A DNA stretch of 64,000 bases, taken from NCBI GenBank assembly GCA_945288535.1, contig CALYQQ010000011.1, positions 1 through 64,000 of the forward strand, in the 5' to 3' direction. The notes under the pieces were generated by a model that did no database searches, was not told where the DNA came from, and saw only the letters and a program-made list of their open reading frames with translations. Below, piece by piece: positions 29,912 through 41,954 of this stretch (its first letter is position 1; the number at the start of each line of letters is the position of its first letter). A program made the translations under genes and the position numbers. The DNA comes from an uncultured Enterobacterales bacterium (lineage in GTDB: Bacteria; Pseudomonadota; Gammaproteobacteria; Enterobacterales; CALYQQ01).

Positions 29912-30839
29912 GCGAGTCTCCTGACGATGGAAGTGATTCAGCTGCATTACTATTCACTAACTGCCGTTCACTGGCAATCTTTTGAACTTCAGATGGTGAT
30001 AGCGGTACCCCTTTATCGTGTCCGCCTGACCATAATAATAATAGGTAACGAAGTCGTTTTACATTAACAACCGGTCTTGCATGAATAACCATCATCGCCC
30101 TTTGTCTATCCGTTGTCACTGAAGATACAACAGCGACAGGATAACCTTCAGGAAAACGTCCACCTAATCCTGAGCTGACTAATTCATCTCCAACTTGAAT
30201 ATCAGCATTCAAAGGTAGATATTCTAGTTGTAGATCATCTAGGCAACCAGTGCCAGAAGCAATAACACGTACATCATTACGTAAAACTTGGACTGGTATA
30301 GCATGAGTACTATCGCAAACCAGCAGGACTCGGCTATTATTCTGTGCCACAGCTATCACCTGCCCTACAACACCCTTTTCATTAATGACAGGTTGACCTT
30401 CATAAACGCCACTACTACGACCTTTATCAATAACAATTTGGTCACTATAAGGGTTGCGATCAGTCGACAACACCTGTGTGACCATTTTGTATTCGCCACT
30501 ACGTACTGGCGAGCCTAATAACTCCCTCAGTCGCGCATTTTCCTGTAACAGCTGGCCAGTTATCAGTAAATCACTATTTTTTATTAATAATTCTTGCTTT
30601 AATACCTGATTTTCTGTAATTAATTGGCTACGTATAGATAGATTTTCTGAGATCTTATCTAACAAAGTTTGATGTCCATTCACAGCATAAAGCACTGGAC
30701 CTATCGCAGTATCAAGATATTCGCGAACCCGAGTAAAGGTTTTTGAATGAAGATCTGCAACCATTAAGCTAATCGAAACGACCAACGCTAAAACAAGACG
30801 AAGCTGTAATAAAGGCCTACTCCCAAAAATAGGCTTCAT
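29904..30839 (-). CDS. mreC: Rod shape-determining protein MreC
   Basis: A bitopic inner-membrane scaffold of the elongasome. It has a short cytoplasmic N-terminus, a membrane helix at about 14-30 (LRLVLALVVSISLMVADL), a periplasmic coiled coil (about 65-110) and beta-rich domains containing DKGRSSGVYEGQPVINEKGVVGQV. It has 311 residues, shorter than E. coli (367), with a short Ser/Pro tail, which is the part that varies in the family. It lies between mreB and mreD. Confidence 0.95.
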   Translation of the reverse strand: MKPIFGSRPLLQLRLVLALVVSISLMVADLHSKTFTRVREYLDTAIGPVLYAVNGHQTLLDKISENLSIRSQLITENQVLKQELLIKNSDLLITGQLLQENARLRELLGSPVRSGEYKMVTQVLSTDRNPYSDQIVIDKGRSSGVYEGQPVINEKGVVGQVIAVAQNNSRVLLVCDSTHAIPVQVLRNDVRVIASGTGCLDDLQLEYLPLNADIQVGDELVSSGLGGRFPEGYPVAVVSSVTTDRQRAMMVIHARPVVNVKRLRYLLLLWSGGHDKGVPLSPSEVQKIASERQLVNSNAAESLPSSGDSHE

Positions 30840-30894
30840 AAAATAGCAGTATCCTCAGAATTAAAGAAAAAATTTGGCTGTTGATTAAGCAACA

Positions 30895-32404
<1,510 letters not shown>

Positions 32405-34300
32405 CTAATCAATATCAGGCAAACGCTCCAACGGAGCAAATAATTCACCTTGCCCACCACTTATTCCTAGATCAATTAATGCGTTCCACTCGGCAGGCGT
32501 TCGAACACCTGTTGCAAAAATACCCACCTGCTGTTCAGCACACATGGCACACAAACTTTCAACAATCAACTGATTTTCTGGTTGCCGTGTAATACTACGA
32601 ATAATACCAGAATAAAGTTTAATAATATCAATTGATAATAAGTTTATATAAGAGGTATTTACTACATCAATACCCGCTTGTATCACGGCAATTTGACAGC
32701 CAAAATGTTTTAATGTTCTAACAATCGATATTAATTTCTCAAGATTACGTTCTACATCTGCTTCGACTAACTCAAAAATAATACGATTACATTGTGTTTT
32801 ACCTTTTTCTTGTAATTCATCACAAAGCCAATTAAAAAAAGTCGCATTAACAAGTGATGATACGCAAATCTGAAAGGATATCATCTCATGTTGCCAATGT
32901 CTTAAGAGTGGAAAGAGGCGTGTAATAATAATTTTATCAAATGTTTCTGACATATTAAATCGTTGTAACCATGGCAAAAATTCTGGTGTTAGTAATTCTT
33001 GTTTACCATCATAAATTCGTGCAACAATATTACGATGATATAAGCGCCCATTCGTTAATATTGCTGGTTCTTCATAAAAATAGATTAACTCGTTTTGTTC
33101 TAGTACTCGATTAAGTAAGGTTGACCATCGAACCGTGCCAATAGGATGTTTATCAATATTATTATAAACATACCAACCATTACCCCCTTGCCGCTCAGCA
33201 TTGCGCGTCGCCTCACGTACAGAATCCATAACATCTTCCTGCGTTTGATGCTCATCATAAGTTGTAATGCCGATATACATCCAGGTATTGCGTTCTATAT
33301 CAATATCTAATGAAATACTATTAATAGATGTAATGAGTTGGGATGCTATTTTATCTGCATCCGATACCGTTGCATGCGGTAATAAAAAGACAAATGTATT
33401 TTCAAAATAACGTGCTAAAGATGTAACATTAAAACGCATTGCATACGTTGTCAGGATATCAATTAATATTTGCTGCAGTTCATCAATCTCGTTATTTTTC
33501 AAGATTGGTTTTCGATACAAATCAAAATCAGGCAATTGGATCATCATTACAACACCATAAGCATTGACTTCTTCCAATTGTGCAGCTAAAAGTTGATCAA
33601 ATGAGAATCGACTGCTGACACCTGTTTCAGCATCGCGGATAAAAAAATCCATAATCTTTGAATGAATAGGAATTTTTTCGTCAGTGTGTTTAACAGCAGA
33701 AGGAAGTAATTCTGTCATTTTTAATTGCTCATCTTGACACATGTTACTCAATACGATCTTCCCAATATGTGGGCCTAAGTAATGTACACTGATAACAATA
33801 ATAATTATGATAGAAAGCAAAGTAATTATTAGAAAAAATAAAACATTAAGAGAGAAAAAATGATTTATCACAGGATGAGGATAAGTGACTATCATTATAT
33901 AATGTTGAGAAATCGATGAGGGAAAATTAAGTTTTATACTAACAGAGCGTCGAGATAGCAAATACTGAAAAGAATGCGAATCGATTTGATTATTCTTTAT
34001 AGTAATAATTGGTTCTGATTGAGTAATATCAAAGATATCGATATTACTAATATTAAAACTTTGCATAATATTAATCATTCGATCTTTAAATAATTCAAGA
34101 GACAATTTTGGTTTTTTATTATCGGTATTGACTAAAAACATTTGACTGGCTAGACGACCAAAGGCGTTAAAATCATATATTTTTTCACTGACCGCTGTAA
34201 CTCTAAGAATACCACTAAACAATACCAGTAAAACTGGTACTAAAATAATTAATATTGATACAATTGAGAGTTTCAAGTTGAATCGCATCCCTGTTCTCAT
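32405..34300 (-). CDS. csrD: RNase E specificity factor CsrD
   Basis: A membrane protein that marks the small RNAs CsrB and CsrC for RNase E decay and so raises CsrA activity. It has two membrane helices (about 12-32 and 150-172), a degenerate GGDEF-like domain (about 210-370, opening with DAETGVSSRFSFDQLLAAQL) and a degenerate EAL-like domain (about 385-625). Neither the GGDEF nor the EAL catalytic motif is intact, as in E. coli CsrD, which lacks c-di-GMP turnover. It has 631 residues against 646. The start is uncertain: GAGG lies too close to the first ATG and rather far from the one at codon 5. Confidence 0.92.
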   Translation of the reverse strand: MRTGMRFNLKLSIVSILIILVPVLLVLFSGILRVTAVSEKIYDFNAFGRLASQMFLVNTDNKKPKLSLELFKDRMINIMQSFNISNIDIFDITQSEPIITIKNNQIDSHSFQYLLSRRSVSIKLNFPSSISQHYIMIVTYPHPVINHFFSLNVLFFLIITLLSIIIIIVISVHYLGPHIGKIVLSNMCQDEQLKMTELLPSAVKHTDEKIPIHSKIMDFFIRDAETGVSSRFSFDQLLAAQLEEVNAYGVVMMIQLPDFDLYRKPILKNNEIDELQQILIDILTTYAMRFNVTSLARYFENTFVFLLPHATVSDADKIASQLITSINSISLDIDIERNTWMYIGITTYDEHQTQEDVMDSVREATRNAERQGGNGWYVYNNIDKHPIGTVRWSTLLNRVLEQNELIYFYEEPAILTNGRLYHRNIVARIYDGKQELLTPEFLPWLQRFNMSETFDKIIITRLFPLLRHWQHEMISFQICVSSLVNATFFNWLCDELQEKGKTQCNRIIFELVEADVERNLEKLISIVRTLKHFGCQIAVIQAGIDVVNTSYINLLSIDIIKLYSGIIRSITRQPENQLIVESLCAMCAEQQVGIFATGVRTPAEWNALIDLGISGGQGELFAPLERLPDID

Positions 34301-35268
34301 TCCTCAGAAACGATTATGTAAATAATGAATTGATAGTATCTCATTTGTATGGTTATTTTTGATTATATTTATATAGCGTTTATTTACTTACTAACGACTA
34401 ACCCAGATTTATTATGTAATGTTCTAATAAGTATAATTACAGATACCGGTAATCATCACCTGATTATCTCATTTAACGTCTTTTATCATCCTCGCTACCA
34501 TTGCTATTAATAACATATTGTTATAAAACATCTGTGATAAATTCTTTTTTAGAAAGATAAATAATATATTCGCCTTTTATTCTTATATAGAGGTACTGAT
34601 AATTAACTCTATTACACTACTTATCTTTAAGTAATATGACTATTACTCAAAGGAATTGAGTACATCTTATGAAATAGGATAAGCAATATAAAAATGTTAG
34701 TTTTAACAATATGATGATTAAATCCCACTAATACACCCATATTGATGAATACTTTATCATTCCTGAAATAAGTAATTACTATTATTATAATTATGGCAAA
34801 AAGATAGTTGAACTTTTACCAGCAAATAATTTCAAACTAGCCATGAATGGAATGAGGCTATCTTATACTATACATTGAGTTAATTCTATCATTAGTAATG
34901 AGTAGATAAGTTGATTTTTGACAACTATATACCGATTAATTGTTAGTAATAAAAATAAATTATCTGCAAACCAGTCTGATGATCAGTTATAAAGGAAACA
35001 AAGGTTAATGCAATTATTAATCATGATAAATGATCACGCAAAAATAACCTTAAATTTAATCATAGGATAGCTATTAAACAGTACTTAACTAGATGATTAT
35101 CTTTATTATATAGGAAACAAAAGACGTCATGATGAAATCAAAATAACGTGTAAAAATCACTCATCATTTCTTAGTGATTACATTATTTTTTTATCTAAAT
35201 AGTGACAAATGCCTCACATAAGGTTATTTTGTCCGATTAAAGTCTGTTTCAAAGGAGAAGGCTGCGCG
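34301..35268. other. csrD-aroQ spacer
   Basis: Nearly 1 kb without an intact gene. In related enterics acuI and/or msrPQ lie here, so genes have probably been lost. A decayed reading frame is visible at 34636-34878 (separate entry). The rest shows no ORF, tRNA or strong hairpin. Confidence 0.55.
34636..34878 (+). pseudogene. Decayed ORF of unknown function, restored by reading three stops as Trp/Gln/Gln
   Basis: One plus-strand frame runs from ATG (MTITQRN) to TGA with three internal stops (TGA, TAG, TAA). Each is one transition from TGG, CAG or CAA. With these restored, the 80-residue product continues IDEYFIIPEISNYYYYNYGK and KIVELLPANNFKLAMNGMRL. The later 48 codons (34729 onward) are uninterrupted, and the composition looks like real protein. 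I do not recognise it; it may be the tail of a longer lost gene. Confidence 0.4.
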
Positions 35269-35718
35269 ATGGCTAAGAAATTTAAAATTTTGCTTTTAAA
35301 CGGCCCAAATCTAAATTTATTAGGTTGTCGTGAGCCCGATAAATATGGGTATGCCTCTTTGCCTGAGATTGTTAATTCGTTGCAACTGCGTGCTGATACG
35401 TTTGGCGTTACACTCCAACATATACAGTCTAATGCAGAATATCAACTGCTTGACGCTATTCATCAGGCTAAAGGAAATATAGACTTTATTATAATTAATC
35501 CGGCTGCATTTACTCATACTAGTGTGGCATTAAGGGATGCATTACTCGCTGTAAGCATACCCTTTATTGAAGTCCACTTATCAAATGTACATGCACGAGA
35601 ACCTTTTCGCCATCATTCCTATTTATCCGATATTGCTACTGGCATTATTTGTGGGTTAGGGAGTGATGGTTATGATTTTGCATTACAAGCGGCGGTTCGC
35701 CGTTTGTCTGAAAAATAA
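35269..35718 (+). CDS. aroQ: Type II 3-dehydroquinate dehydratase
   Basis: Converts 3-dehydroquinate to 3-dehydroshikimate, step 3 of the shikimate pathway, as a cytoplasmic dodecamer. It shows [20 protein letters not shown] with the catalytic Arg and Tyr, [18 protein letters not shown], and [15 protein letters not shown] with the catalytic His. The usual QSNxEG motif reads QSNAEYQ here, a small departure. The track starts 20 codons early; AAAGGAGAAGG lies 7 bases before the ATG I chose, which gives 149 residues. E. coli uses the unrelated type I enzyme AroD. aroQ directly before accB is common in other enterics. Confidence 0.95.
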   Translation: MAKKFKILLLNGPNLNLLGCREPDKYGYASLPEIVNSLQLRADTFGVTLQHIQSNAEYQLLDAIHQAKGNIDFIIINPAAFTHTSVALRDALLAVSIPFIEVHLSNVHAREPFRHHSYLSDIATGIICGLGSDGYDFALQAAVRRLSEK

Positions 35719-35748
35719 TTAATTAACTAACTATACGGAATCATACTC

Positions 35749-36213
35749 ATGGATATTCGTAAAATAAAAAAACTTATTGAGCTAGTTGAAGAATCAGGTA
35801 TTTCTGAGCTCGAAATTTCTGAAGGTGAAGAATCTGTTCGTATTAACAGAGGATTTACTTCGATCAACCAGCAGGCAATACAACCTACAGCACCTGTTAT
35901 GTTACATACTTCACCTGTACAGGCTTCAGCACCTAGCCAAGTAATACCATCAGAATCCGTGACTCAACCACAAATTAGTGGTCATGCGGTTTTATCTCCG
36001 ATGGTAGGTACATTCTATCGTTCGCCTAGCCCAGAAGCAAAACCCTTTGTTGAAGTGGGACAGCAAGTGTCGATAGGTGACACACTCTGTATTGTTGAAG
36101 CAATGAAAATGATGAACCAAATAGAAGCAGATAAAGCAGGTATCGTCAAAGCAATCTTAGCTGAAAATGGCCAACCAGTTGAGTTTGATGAACCATTAAT
36201 CATCATCGAATAG
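35749..36213 (+). CDS. accB: Biotin carboxyl carrier protein of acetyl-CoA carboxylase
   Basis: Carries carboxybiotin between biotin carboxylase and carboxyltransferase in the first committed step of fatty acid synthesis. An N-terminal helix region ([19 protein letters not shown]) is followed by a Pro/Gln-rich flexible linker (about 40-75) and the biotinyl domain with EAMKMMN; Lys120 is the biotinylated residue. It has 154 residues against 156 in E. coli. It is the first gene of accBC, 11 bases before accC. Confidence 0.97.
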   Translation: MDIRKIKKLIELVEESGISELEISEGEESVRINRGFTSINQQAIQPTAPVMLHTSPVQASAPSQVIPSESVTQPQISGHAVLSPMVGTFYRSPSPEAKPFVEVGQQVSIGDTLCIVEAMKMMNQIEADKAGIVKAILAENGQPVEFDEPLIIIE

Positions 36214-36224
36214 CGAGGCATCCT

Positions 36225-37565
36225 ATGCTTGACAAAGTTGTTATTGCTAACCGTGGAGAGATTGCATTACGGATACTGCGAGCGTGTAAAGAGTTAGGCA
36301 TAAAAACGGTTGCCGTACACTCAACTGCAGATCGCGATCTTAAACACGTATTACTAGCTGATGAAACTGTATGTATCGGCCCTGCCGCATCAGCGAAAAG
36401 TTATCTTAATATTCCAGCACTTATTTCTGCTGCTGAAATTACGGGTGCAGATGCTATCCACCCTGGATACGGTTTCTTATCAGAAAATGCTGATTTTGCC
36501 GAGCAAGTCGAGCGTTCTGGCTTCGTTTTTGTTGGCCCTAAACCTGAAACAATACGATTAATGGGCGATAAAGTCTCAGCAATCACCGCAATGAAAAAAT
36601 CAGGTGTTCCTTGTGTTCCCGGCTCAGATGGTCCACTTGGCGATGATATGGATAAAAACAAAACAGTCGCTAAGGGTATTGGTTATCCGGTAATCATTAA
36701 GGCCTCTGGAGGTGGTGGCGGCCGCGGCATGCGCGTTGTACGTAATGAAAATGAGTTAGAGAAATCTATTCTCATGACACGTGCTGAAGCTAAAGCTGCT
36801 TTTAATAATGATATGGTATACATGGAAAAATACCTAGAAAATCCAAGACATGTAGAAATTCAGGTATTATCTGATGGCCAAGGTAATGCGATTTATTTAG
36901 CTGAGCGCGATTGTTCTATGCAACGCCGTCATCAAAAAGTTGTTGAAGAAGCACCGGCACCAGGTATTACAAATGAAATGCGCAACAATATTGGCAAACG
37001 TTGTGCTAAAGCCTGCATTGAAATTGGCTATCGTGGTGCTGGTACCTTTGAGTTCCTTTATGAAAACGGTGAATTCTACTTTATAGAGATGAACACCCGT
37101 ATTCAAGTTGAACACCCCGTTACTGAAATGATCACAGGGATAGATTTGATTAAAGAACAACTCCGGATCGCTGCAGGCTTGCCATTATCAATAAAACAAG
37201 AAGATGTACAAGTTCGTGGCCATGCTATTGAATGTCGCATAAATGCTGAAGATGCAAAAACATTTTTACCTTCACCCGGTAAAATTTCACGTTTTCATGC
37301 CCCAGGTGGCTTTGGTGTTCGTTGGGAATCACATATTTATGCGGGTTATACCGTTCCACCTTACTACGACTCAATGATAGGTAAGTTAATTACTTTCGGT
37401 GAAACACGCGATGTAGCTATCGCTCGCATGAAAAATGCGCTTGCTGAATTAATTATTGATGGTATTAAAACTAATATTAGTTTGCAGACTGATATTATGA
37501 ATGACGAAAATTTTCAACAAGGTGGAACTAATATCCATTACTTGGAGAAAAAATTAGGGCTGTAA
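36225..37565 (+). CDS. accC: Biotin carboxylase subunit of acetyl-CoA carboxylase
   Basis: ATP-grasp enzyme that carboxylates biotin on AccB with bicarbonate. It shows the N-terminal [20 protein letters not shown], the glycine-rich ATP loop [14 protein letters not shown], the metal-binding [17 protein letters not shown] and the C-terminal [12 protein letters not shown]. It has 446 residues against 449 in E. coli. GAGG precedes the ATG. It is followed by two hairpins that probably end the accBC transcript. Confidence 0.97.
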   Translation: MLDKVVIANRGEIALRILRACKELGIKTVAVHSTADRDLKHVLLADETVCIGPAASAKSYLNIPALISAAEITGADAIHPGYGFLSENADFAEQVERSGFVFVGPKPETIRLMGDKVSAITAMKKSGVPCVPGSDGPLGDDMDKNKTVAKGIGYPVIIKASGGGGGRGMRVVRNENELEKSILMTRAEAKAAFNNDMVYMEKYLENPRHVEIQVLSDGQGNAIYLAERDCSMQRRHQKVVEEAPAPGITNEMRNNIGKRCAKACIEIGYRGAGTFEFLYENGEFYFIEMNTRIQVEHPVTEMITGIDLIKEQLRIAAGLPLSIKQEDVQVRGHAIECRINAEDAKTFLPSPGKISRFHAPGGFGVRWESHIYAGYTVPPYYDSMIGKLITFGETRDVAIARMKNALAELIIDGIKTNISLQTDIMNDENFQQGGTNIHYLEKKLGL

Positions 37566-37579
37566 TCTCTTTTCTATCT

Positions 37580-37617
37580 TAACAGGGAAGTTTTATTCAT
37601 AATAACTTCCCTTGTTA
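37580..37617 (+). terminator. First hairpin after accC
   Basis: TAACAGGGAAGTT pairs with AACTTCCCTTGTTA apart from one bulged base, 14 bases after the accC stop. No U tract follows, so it may act as an RNA-stabilising hairpin or a weak terminator. Confidence 0.55.
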
Positions 37618-37630
37618 AGTCAATAAGATA

Positions 37631-37664
37631 TAGCTAAGAATAGATTATTATCTATTCTTAGCTA
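37631..37664. terminator. Second hairpin after accC, perfect 15 bp inverted repeat
   Basis: TAGCTAAGAATAGAT and ATCTATTCTTAGCTA form a perfect 15 bp stem around TATT, starting 13 bases after the first hairpin. There is no U tail. Together the two hairpins separate accBC from yhdT-panF. Confidence 0.5.
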
Positions 37665-37779
37665 ACAATAATGAAACATCATTTTTGCTTGATAAACATA
37701 TTTAAATCACAAAGAACATAATTGGTCGTGCTTATACACATTTCGGAATATTTGATAAATACACTTATGGCAAATTATT

Positions 37780-38034
37780 ATGAAAAAAATGATGGATAGT
37801 AGATTTATACAAGCTCACCGCGAGGCGCGTTGGGCGCTTTGGTTAGCATTAGCTTATATGCTAGGATGGATATTAACTGCTTATTTACCTGATGCTGAAC
37901 AAGGTATTACTGGCCTACCTCATTGGTTTGAGTTATCTTGTCTTTTTCTTCCTGCCTTATTCGTTTTCTTATGTTGGCTTATGGTTAAGCTAGTATTTAA
38001 AAACATTCCTTTGGATGACAAAAATGCGGACTGA
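37780..38034 (+). CDS. yhdT: Small inner-membrane protein YhdT (DUF997)
   Basis: A two-helix inner-membrane protein of unknown function that is always found just before panF in enterics. The helices are about residues 18-38 and 50-75, with the conserved QAHREARWALWLALAYMLGW and LPHWFELSCLFLP. It has 84 residues against 80 in E. coli; the ATG at codon 5 (MDSRF) matches the E. coli start and may be the true one. It overlaps panF by 11 bases, which suggests coupled expression and a role alongside the symporter. Confidence 0.9.
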   Translation: MKKMMDSRFIQAHREARWALWLALAYMLGWILTAYLPDAEQGITGLPHWFELSCLFLPALFVFLCWLMVKLVFKNIPLDDKNAD

Positions 38035-39457
38035 TATTATTTTTCCATTAGTAGGTTATTTAGTACTTGTCTTTGCTATTTCTATTTATGCCTTTTGTAA
38101 ACGAGAAAAAGTAAATTCTCTTACTGATTACTTTATTGGAAATCGGACAATGGGCGGTTTCCTATTAGCGATGACACTAACAGCCACATACATTAGCGCA
38201 GGTTCTTTTATCGGTGGTCCTGGTGCTGCTTACAAATATGGTTTAGGTTGGGTTCTTCTTGCAATGATCCAGCTTCCTGCCATTTGGTTATCCTTAAGCA
38301 TTTTAGGCAAAAAATTTGCTATTTTAGCTCGTCGTTATAATGCCGTAACACTCAGTGATATTTTATATCATCGTTACCAAAGCCGGCTTCTAGTCTGGCT
38401 TGCGAGTGCAAGTCTTCTTATTGCATTTATTGGGACAATGACAGTTCAATTTGTCGGTGCAGCACGACTTTTACAAAGCTCGATTAATATAAGTTATGAA
38501 ATGGCTTTGTTGATTTTTGGTATTACCACTTCATTTTATACAGCATTTGGTGGCTTTCGGGCTAGTATCCTTAATGATGCTTTTCAAGGTATCGTTATGT
38601 TAGTAGGCGCTGGCTTATTGTTAACAATGGTAATTTATCATGCCGGTGGTATCTCAAATGCAGTGACAACATTACATCATATTGACCCCCAACTTTTAAT
38701 GCCACAAGGCGTTGATAATAAACTTACTTTCCCATTTATGGCTTCTTTTTGGATATTGGTTTGTTTCGGTATAGTCGGCTTACCTCATACAGCTGCACGT
38801 TGTTTAGCCTATCGCGATAGTAAAGCTGTTCACCAAGGTATTGTGATTGGAACTATCATCATTGGGCTACTCATGTTTAGCATGCACTTAACCGGTGTCC
38901 TTGCCCATGCAATATTGCCAGATATTACTGAAACAGATACGGTAATACCAACATTAATGACACATATATTACCACCCTTTGCCGCTGGGATCTTTCTTGC
39001 TGCCCCGTTAGCAGCCATTATGTCAACAGTAAATGCAGAGCTTTTACAATCCTCAGCAACTATTATTAAAGATCTTTATTTAGGGGAGAAAATAAATAAC
39101 AATACTGATCAGAAGCGATTAACACGTTTATCGGTTATTATTACACTGTTATTAGGTTGTGTTTTGCTTATTACTGCCTGGAAGCCACCAGCTATGATAA
39201 TTTGGCTAAATTTAGCCGCCTTTGGTAGTTTACAAGCTGTTTTTCTTTGGCCACTTGTTTTAGGCCTTTATTGGCCAAAAGCTAATAGCCACGGTGCGCT
39301 TTGTTCAATGATCACCGGTGCCGTAATTTATGCAAGTTTAGCAACATATAGAGTTGAAATATTAGGATTTCACGCCATTGTACCAGCACTACTTTGTGGC
39401 GGATTAGCCTTCCTAATCGGTAATTTCTTTGGTAAACCAGCAAAAGAAATCATTTAG
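38024..39457 (+). CDS. panF: Sodium/pantothenate symporter PanF
   Basis: A sodium:solute symporter family carrier (about 13 helices) that imports pantothenate, the coenzyme A precursor. Family stretches include LTATYISAGSFIGGPGAAYKYGLGW, ILARRYNAVTLSDIL and FAAGIFLAAPLAAIMSTVNAELLQSS. The track's first ATG (38015) has no ribosome binding site; GGAT lies 8 bases before the ATG at 38024, which also matches the E. coli N-terminus. It has 477 residues against 483. Uptake is valuable to a host-associated cell, which is inference. Confidence 0.95.
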   Translation: MRTDIIFPLVGYLVLVFAISIYAFCKREKVNSLTDYFIGNRTMGGFLLAMTLTATYISAGSFIGGPGAAYKYGLGWVLLAMIQLPAIWLSLSILGKKFAILARRYNAVTLSDILYHRYQSRLLVWLASASLLIAFIGTMTVQFVGAARLLQSSINISYEMALLIFGITTSFYTAFGGFRASILNDAFQGIVMLVGAGLLLTMVIYHAGGISNAVTTLHHIDPQLLMPQGVDNKLTFPFMASFWILVCFGIVGLPHTAARCLAYRDSKAVHQGIVIGTIIIGLLMFSMHLTGVLAHAILPDITETDTVIPTLMTHILPPFAAGIFLAAPLAAIMSTVNAELLQSSATIIKDLYLGEKINNNTDQKRLTRLSVIITLLLGCVLLITAWKPPAMIIWLNLAAFGSLQAVFLWPLVLGLYWPKANSHGALCSMITGAVIYASLATYRVEILGFHAIVPALLCGGLAFLIGNFFGKPAKEII

Positions 39458-39468
39458 TCTTAGTAAAA

Positions 39469-39498
39469 ATAGCGCTAATTTTTGTTGTTTAGCGCTAT
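39469..39498. terminator. Hairpin between panF and prmA
   Basis: ATAGCGCTAA and TTAGCGCTAT form a perfect 10 bp stem with a T-rich 10-base loop, 12 bases after panF. No strong U tail follows. It lies just before the chosen prmA start and inside the longer TTG-started ORF of the track, a further reason to reject that start. Confidence 0.5.
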
Positions 39499-39520
39499 AT
39501 ATCATATGAGCAAATTAATT

Positions 39521-40408
39521 ATGTCCTGGCAGCAACTTATTATTAATACGAAAGGTAAATGGGCAGAAGAGCTCAGTGATTTGTTAACAGAAATGGGCGC
39601 CGTATCAGTAACATTCCAAGATAGCTTTGATGTTCCGGTTTTCGAACCTTTACCAGGTGAAACACGGTTATGGCATGATACTGATATTATCGCCTTGTAT
39701 GAACAACATATTGACATACAAAAAATTATTAATTTATTAAGAGACAATCCATTATTAGTAGATAACTTTAATTATCGTGTAGAGCAGGTTATCGATAAAG
39801 ATTGGGAACGTGAATGGATGGATAATTTTCATCCAATGCGCTTTGGCCAACGATTATGGATTTGTCCTAGCTGGCAACCCGTACCCGATAAAAATGCAAT
39901 TAACGTGATGCTTGATCCAGGATTAGCATTTGGTACTGGCACGCATCCAACGACTGCATTATGCTTAGAATGGTTAGATGGACTTGATCTCAACGGCAAA
40001 ACAATTGTTGATTTCGGGTGTGGCTCCGGTATTTTGGCTATTGCCGCACTTAAACTTGGTGCAAAAAGTGCGATAGGGATTGATATTGATCCTCAAGCAA
40101 TTGAAGCGAGTACAAATAATGCTGTCCAAAATGGTGTTTCTGAAGATTTGACACTATATTTAGCTAATCAGTGTCCTAAAAACATACAGGCCGATATTGT
40201 CATAGCAAATATACTCGCAGGACCATTAAGAGAGTTATCATCAATAATAACATCTCTTGTAAAACCAAAAGGAAAACTTGGTTTATCAGGTATTTTAACA
40301 TCTCAGGCTGAAAGTGTTATTAATGCATACAATTCCTTTTTTACACTTGATCCTGTTGTAGAAAATGAAGAATGGTGTCGTATTACTGGACAACGCTTAT
40401 CATGTTAA
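39521..40408 (+). CDS. prmA: Ribosomal protein L11 methyltransferase PrmA
   Basis: SAM-dependent enzyme that trimethylates lysines and the N-terminus of ribosomal protein L11. An N-terminal L11-binding domain (1-60) is followed by the Rossmann methyltransferase with [19 protein letters not shown] and [12 protein letters not shown], and NILAGPL as the substrate-side motif. The track starts at TTG 13 codons upstream inside a hairpin; [12 protein letters not shown] aligns with the E. coli start. It has 295 residues against 293. Confidence 0.95.
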   Translation: MSWQQLIINTKGKWAEELSDLLTEMGAVSVTFQDSFDVPVFEPLPGETRLWHDTDIIALYEQHIDIQKIINLLRDNPLLVDNFNYRVEQVIDKDWEREWMDNFHPMRFGQRLWICPSWQPVPDKNAINVMLDPGLAFGTGTHPTTALCLEWLDGLDLNGKTIVDFGCGSGILAIAALKLGAKSAIGIDIDPQAIEASTNNAVQNGVSEDLTLYLANQCPKNIQADIVIANILAGPLRELSSIITSLVKPKGKLGLSGILTSQAESVINAYNSFFTLDPVVENEEWCRITGQRLSC

Positions 40409-40582
40409 TACCGTTTTTTGCGATTTGATGTAGCTATAAAAAAATATTATTCAATAATTTTTTATTATAAAAAAAGAATAATTTTCAAGTAACTCTTTGA
40501 TATAAAAGAAAAATATTTATTTTTGTGACGTGGGAAGGCTATAAATACGCTTAAACTTTATTAAGATGTTCAAAATTTGGCC

Positions 40583-40620
40583 TTTCCTCTGACACAAAAA
40601 ATGCGTAATATACGCGCCCT
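40583..40620 (+). promoter_or_regulatory. Candidate growth-regulated promoter of dusB-fis
   Basis: TAATAT (40606-40611) follows a weak TTTCCT by 17 bases and is followed by the GC-rich run ACGCGCCC. A GC-rich discriminator after the -10 is what makes fis promoters of enterics respond to ppGpp. The -35 is poor, so the exact start site is uncertain. Confidence 0.35.
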
Positions 40621-40648
40621 TACAGTTACGTTTATGCCTTTTTACTTA

Positions 40649-41653
40649 ATGCGCATCGGAAATATTCAACTAAGAAATAAGCTTATCGCCGCACCAATGG
40701 CTGGAGTGTCTGACAAACCATTCAGACATTTATGTTATACGATGGGAGCTGCCATGACTATATCAGAGATGCTATCGTCAAATCGTGATGTCTGGCAAAG
40801 CGATAAGTCAAAACAACGGATGGTTCATTTTGGTGAACCCGGTATTAGAGCCGTGCAAATTTCGGGGAGTATCCCTGAAGATATGGCCTACGCTGCGCGG
40901 GTAAATGAAGAGCATGGTGCTCAGCTAATTGATATTAATATGGGATGTCCAGCAAAAAAAGTTAATCGAAATTTAGCTGGTTCTGCGTTAATGCGCCACC
41001 CTGAATTAGTTAAAAAGATCTTACTCGCTGTAGTTAATGCGGTAAATGTGCCTGTTACATTAAAGATTAGAACAGGCTGGGATCCTGAGCACCGTAACTG
41101 TGTTGAAATTGCCCAACTTGCTGAAGAGTGTGGTATTCAGGCAATAACAGTCCATGGACGTACACGTCAATGCCTGTTTAATGGCCATGCGGAATATGAC
41201 AGTATTCGGCAAGTGAAACAGCATGTCTCCATTCCAGTCATTGCTAATGGTGACATAACAAGCCCACATAAAGCAGAATCAGTTCTTAATTATACAAAAG
41301 CTGATGCCATTATGATTGGGCGGGCTGCTCAAGGAAGGCCTTGGATCTTCCGGGAAATACAGCATTATATGGATACTGGTGAGCTTTTACCGCCCTTGCC
41401 ATTAGCAGAGGTAAAACGCGTAATAATCGGACATGTGCAGGATTTACATAACTTTTACGGTAGCGTGAAAGGCTTGCGTATAGCCCGGAAACATGTTTTC
41501 TGGTATTTGCAGGAATATCCCCTGAGTATCCAGTTTAGACGAGAATTCAATGTTATTGAAAATCCAGCTAATCAGCTGGCAGCATTGGATAACTTTTTTG
41601 AAATTTTGCATAACCAAAAAGAGCTAATAGAACTATGTTCGAACAACGTGTAA
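40649..41653 (+). CDS. dusB: tRNA-dihydrouridine synthase B
   Basis: FMN enzyme that reduces uridine 17 in the tRNA D loop. A TIM barrel with the family core [17 protein letters not shown], the active-site Cys in [31 protein letters not shown] and VIANGDI. The track's start 24 codons upstream is not supported; [19 protein letters not shown] aligns with the E. coli N-terminus (321 residues there, 334 here). No clear ribosome binding site precedes it, and an ATG at 40634 is an alternative. It overlaps fis by 19 bases. Confidence 0.94.
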   Translation: MRIGNIQLRNKLIAAPMAGVSDKPFRHLCYTMGAAMTISEMLSSNRDVWQSDKSKQRMVHFGEPGIRAVQISGSIPEDMAYAARVNEEHGAQLIDINMGCPAKKVNRNLAGSALMRHPELVKKILLAVVNAVNVPVTLKIRTGWDPEHRNCVEIAQLAEECGIQAITVHGRTRQCLFNGHAEYDSIRQVKQHVSIPVIANGDITSPHKAESVLNYTKADAIMIGRAAQGRPWIFREIQHYMDTGELLPPLPLAEVKRVIIGHVQDLHNFYGSVKGLRIARKHVFWYLQEYPLSIQFRREFNVIENPANQLAALDNFFEILHNQKELIELCSNNV

Positions 41654-41931
41654 ATTCTGATGTATTAACTGTTCCTACTGTAAACTCCCAGGATCAGGTA
41701 ACACAAAAACCCTTGCGTGACTCTGTCAAAATTGCGCTTAAAAACTATTTTGCTCAACTTAATGGTCAAGATGTAGACGACCTTTACGAGTTGGTACTCG
41801 CCGAAGTAGAACACCCACTACTCGACATGGTAATGCAATACACTCGTGGTAATCAAACACGCGCAGCAAATATGATGGGAATTAACCGCGGAACGTTACG
41901 TAAAAAGCTCAAAAAATATGGCATGAGTTAA
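41635..41931 (+). CDS. fis: DNA-binding protein Fis
   Basis: A nucleoid-associated homodimer that bends DNA and activates rRNA and tRNA promoters in fast growth; also a factor for Hin and Gin inversion. It has 98 residues and is nearly identical to E. coli Fis by eye: N-terminal beta arm, dimer helices, and the C-terminal helix-turn-helix [25 protein letters not shown]. It is translated from within the end of dusB, the conserved arrangement of the dusB-fis operon. Confidence 0.98.
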   Translation: MFEQRVNSDVLTVPTVNSQDQVTQKPLRDSVKIALKNYFAQLNGQDVDDLYELVLAEVEHPLLDMVMQYTRGNQTRAANMMGINRGTLRKKLKKYGMS

Positions 41932-41954
41932 TTTAGTTTTTCTCAACATCAGAA

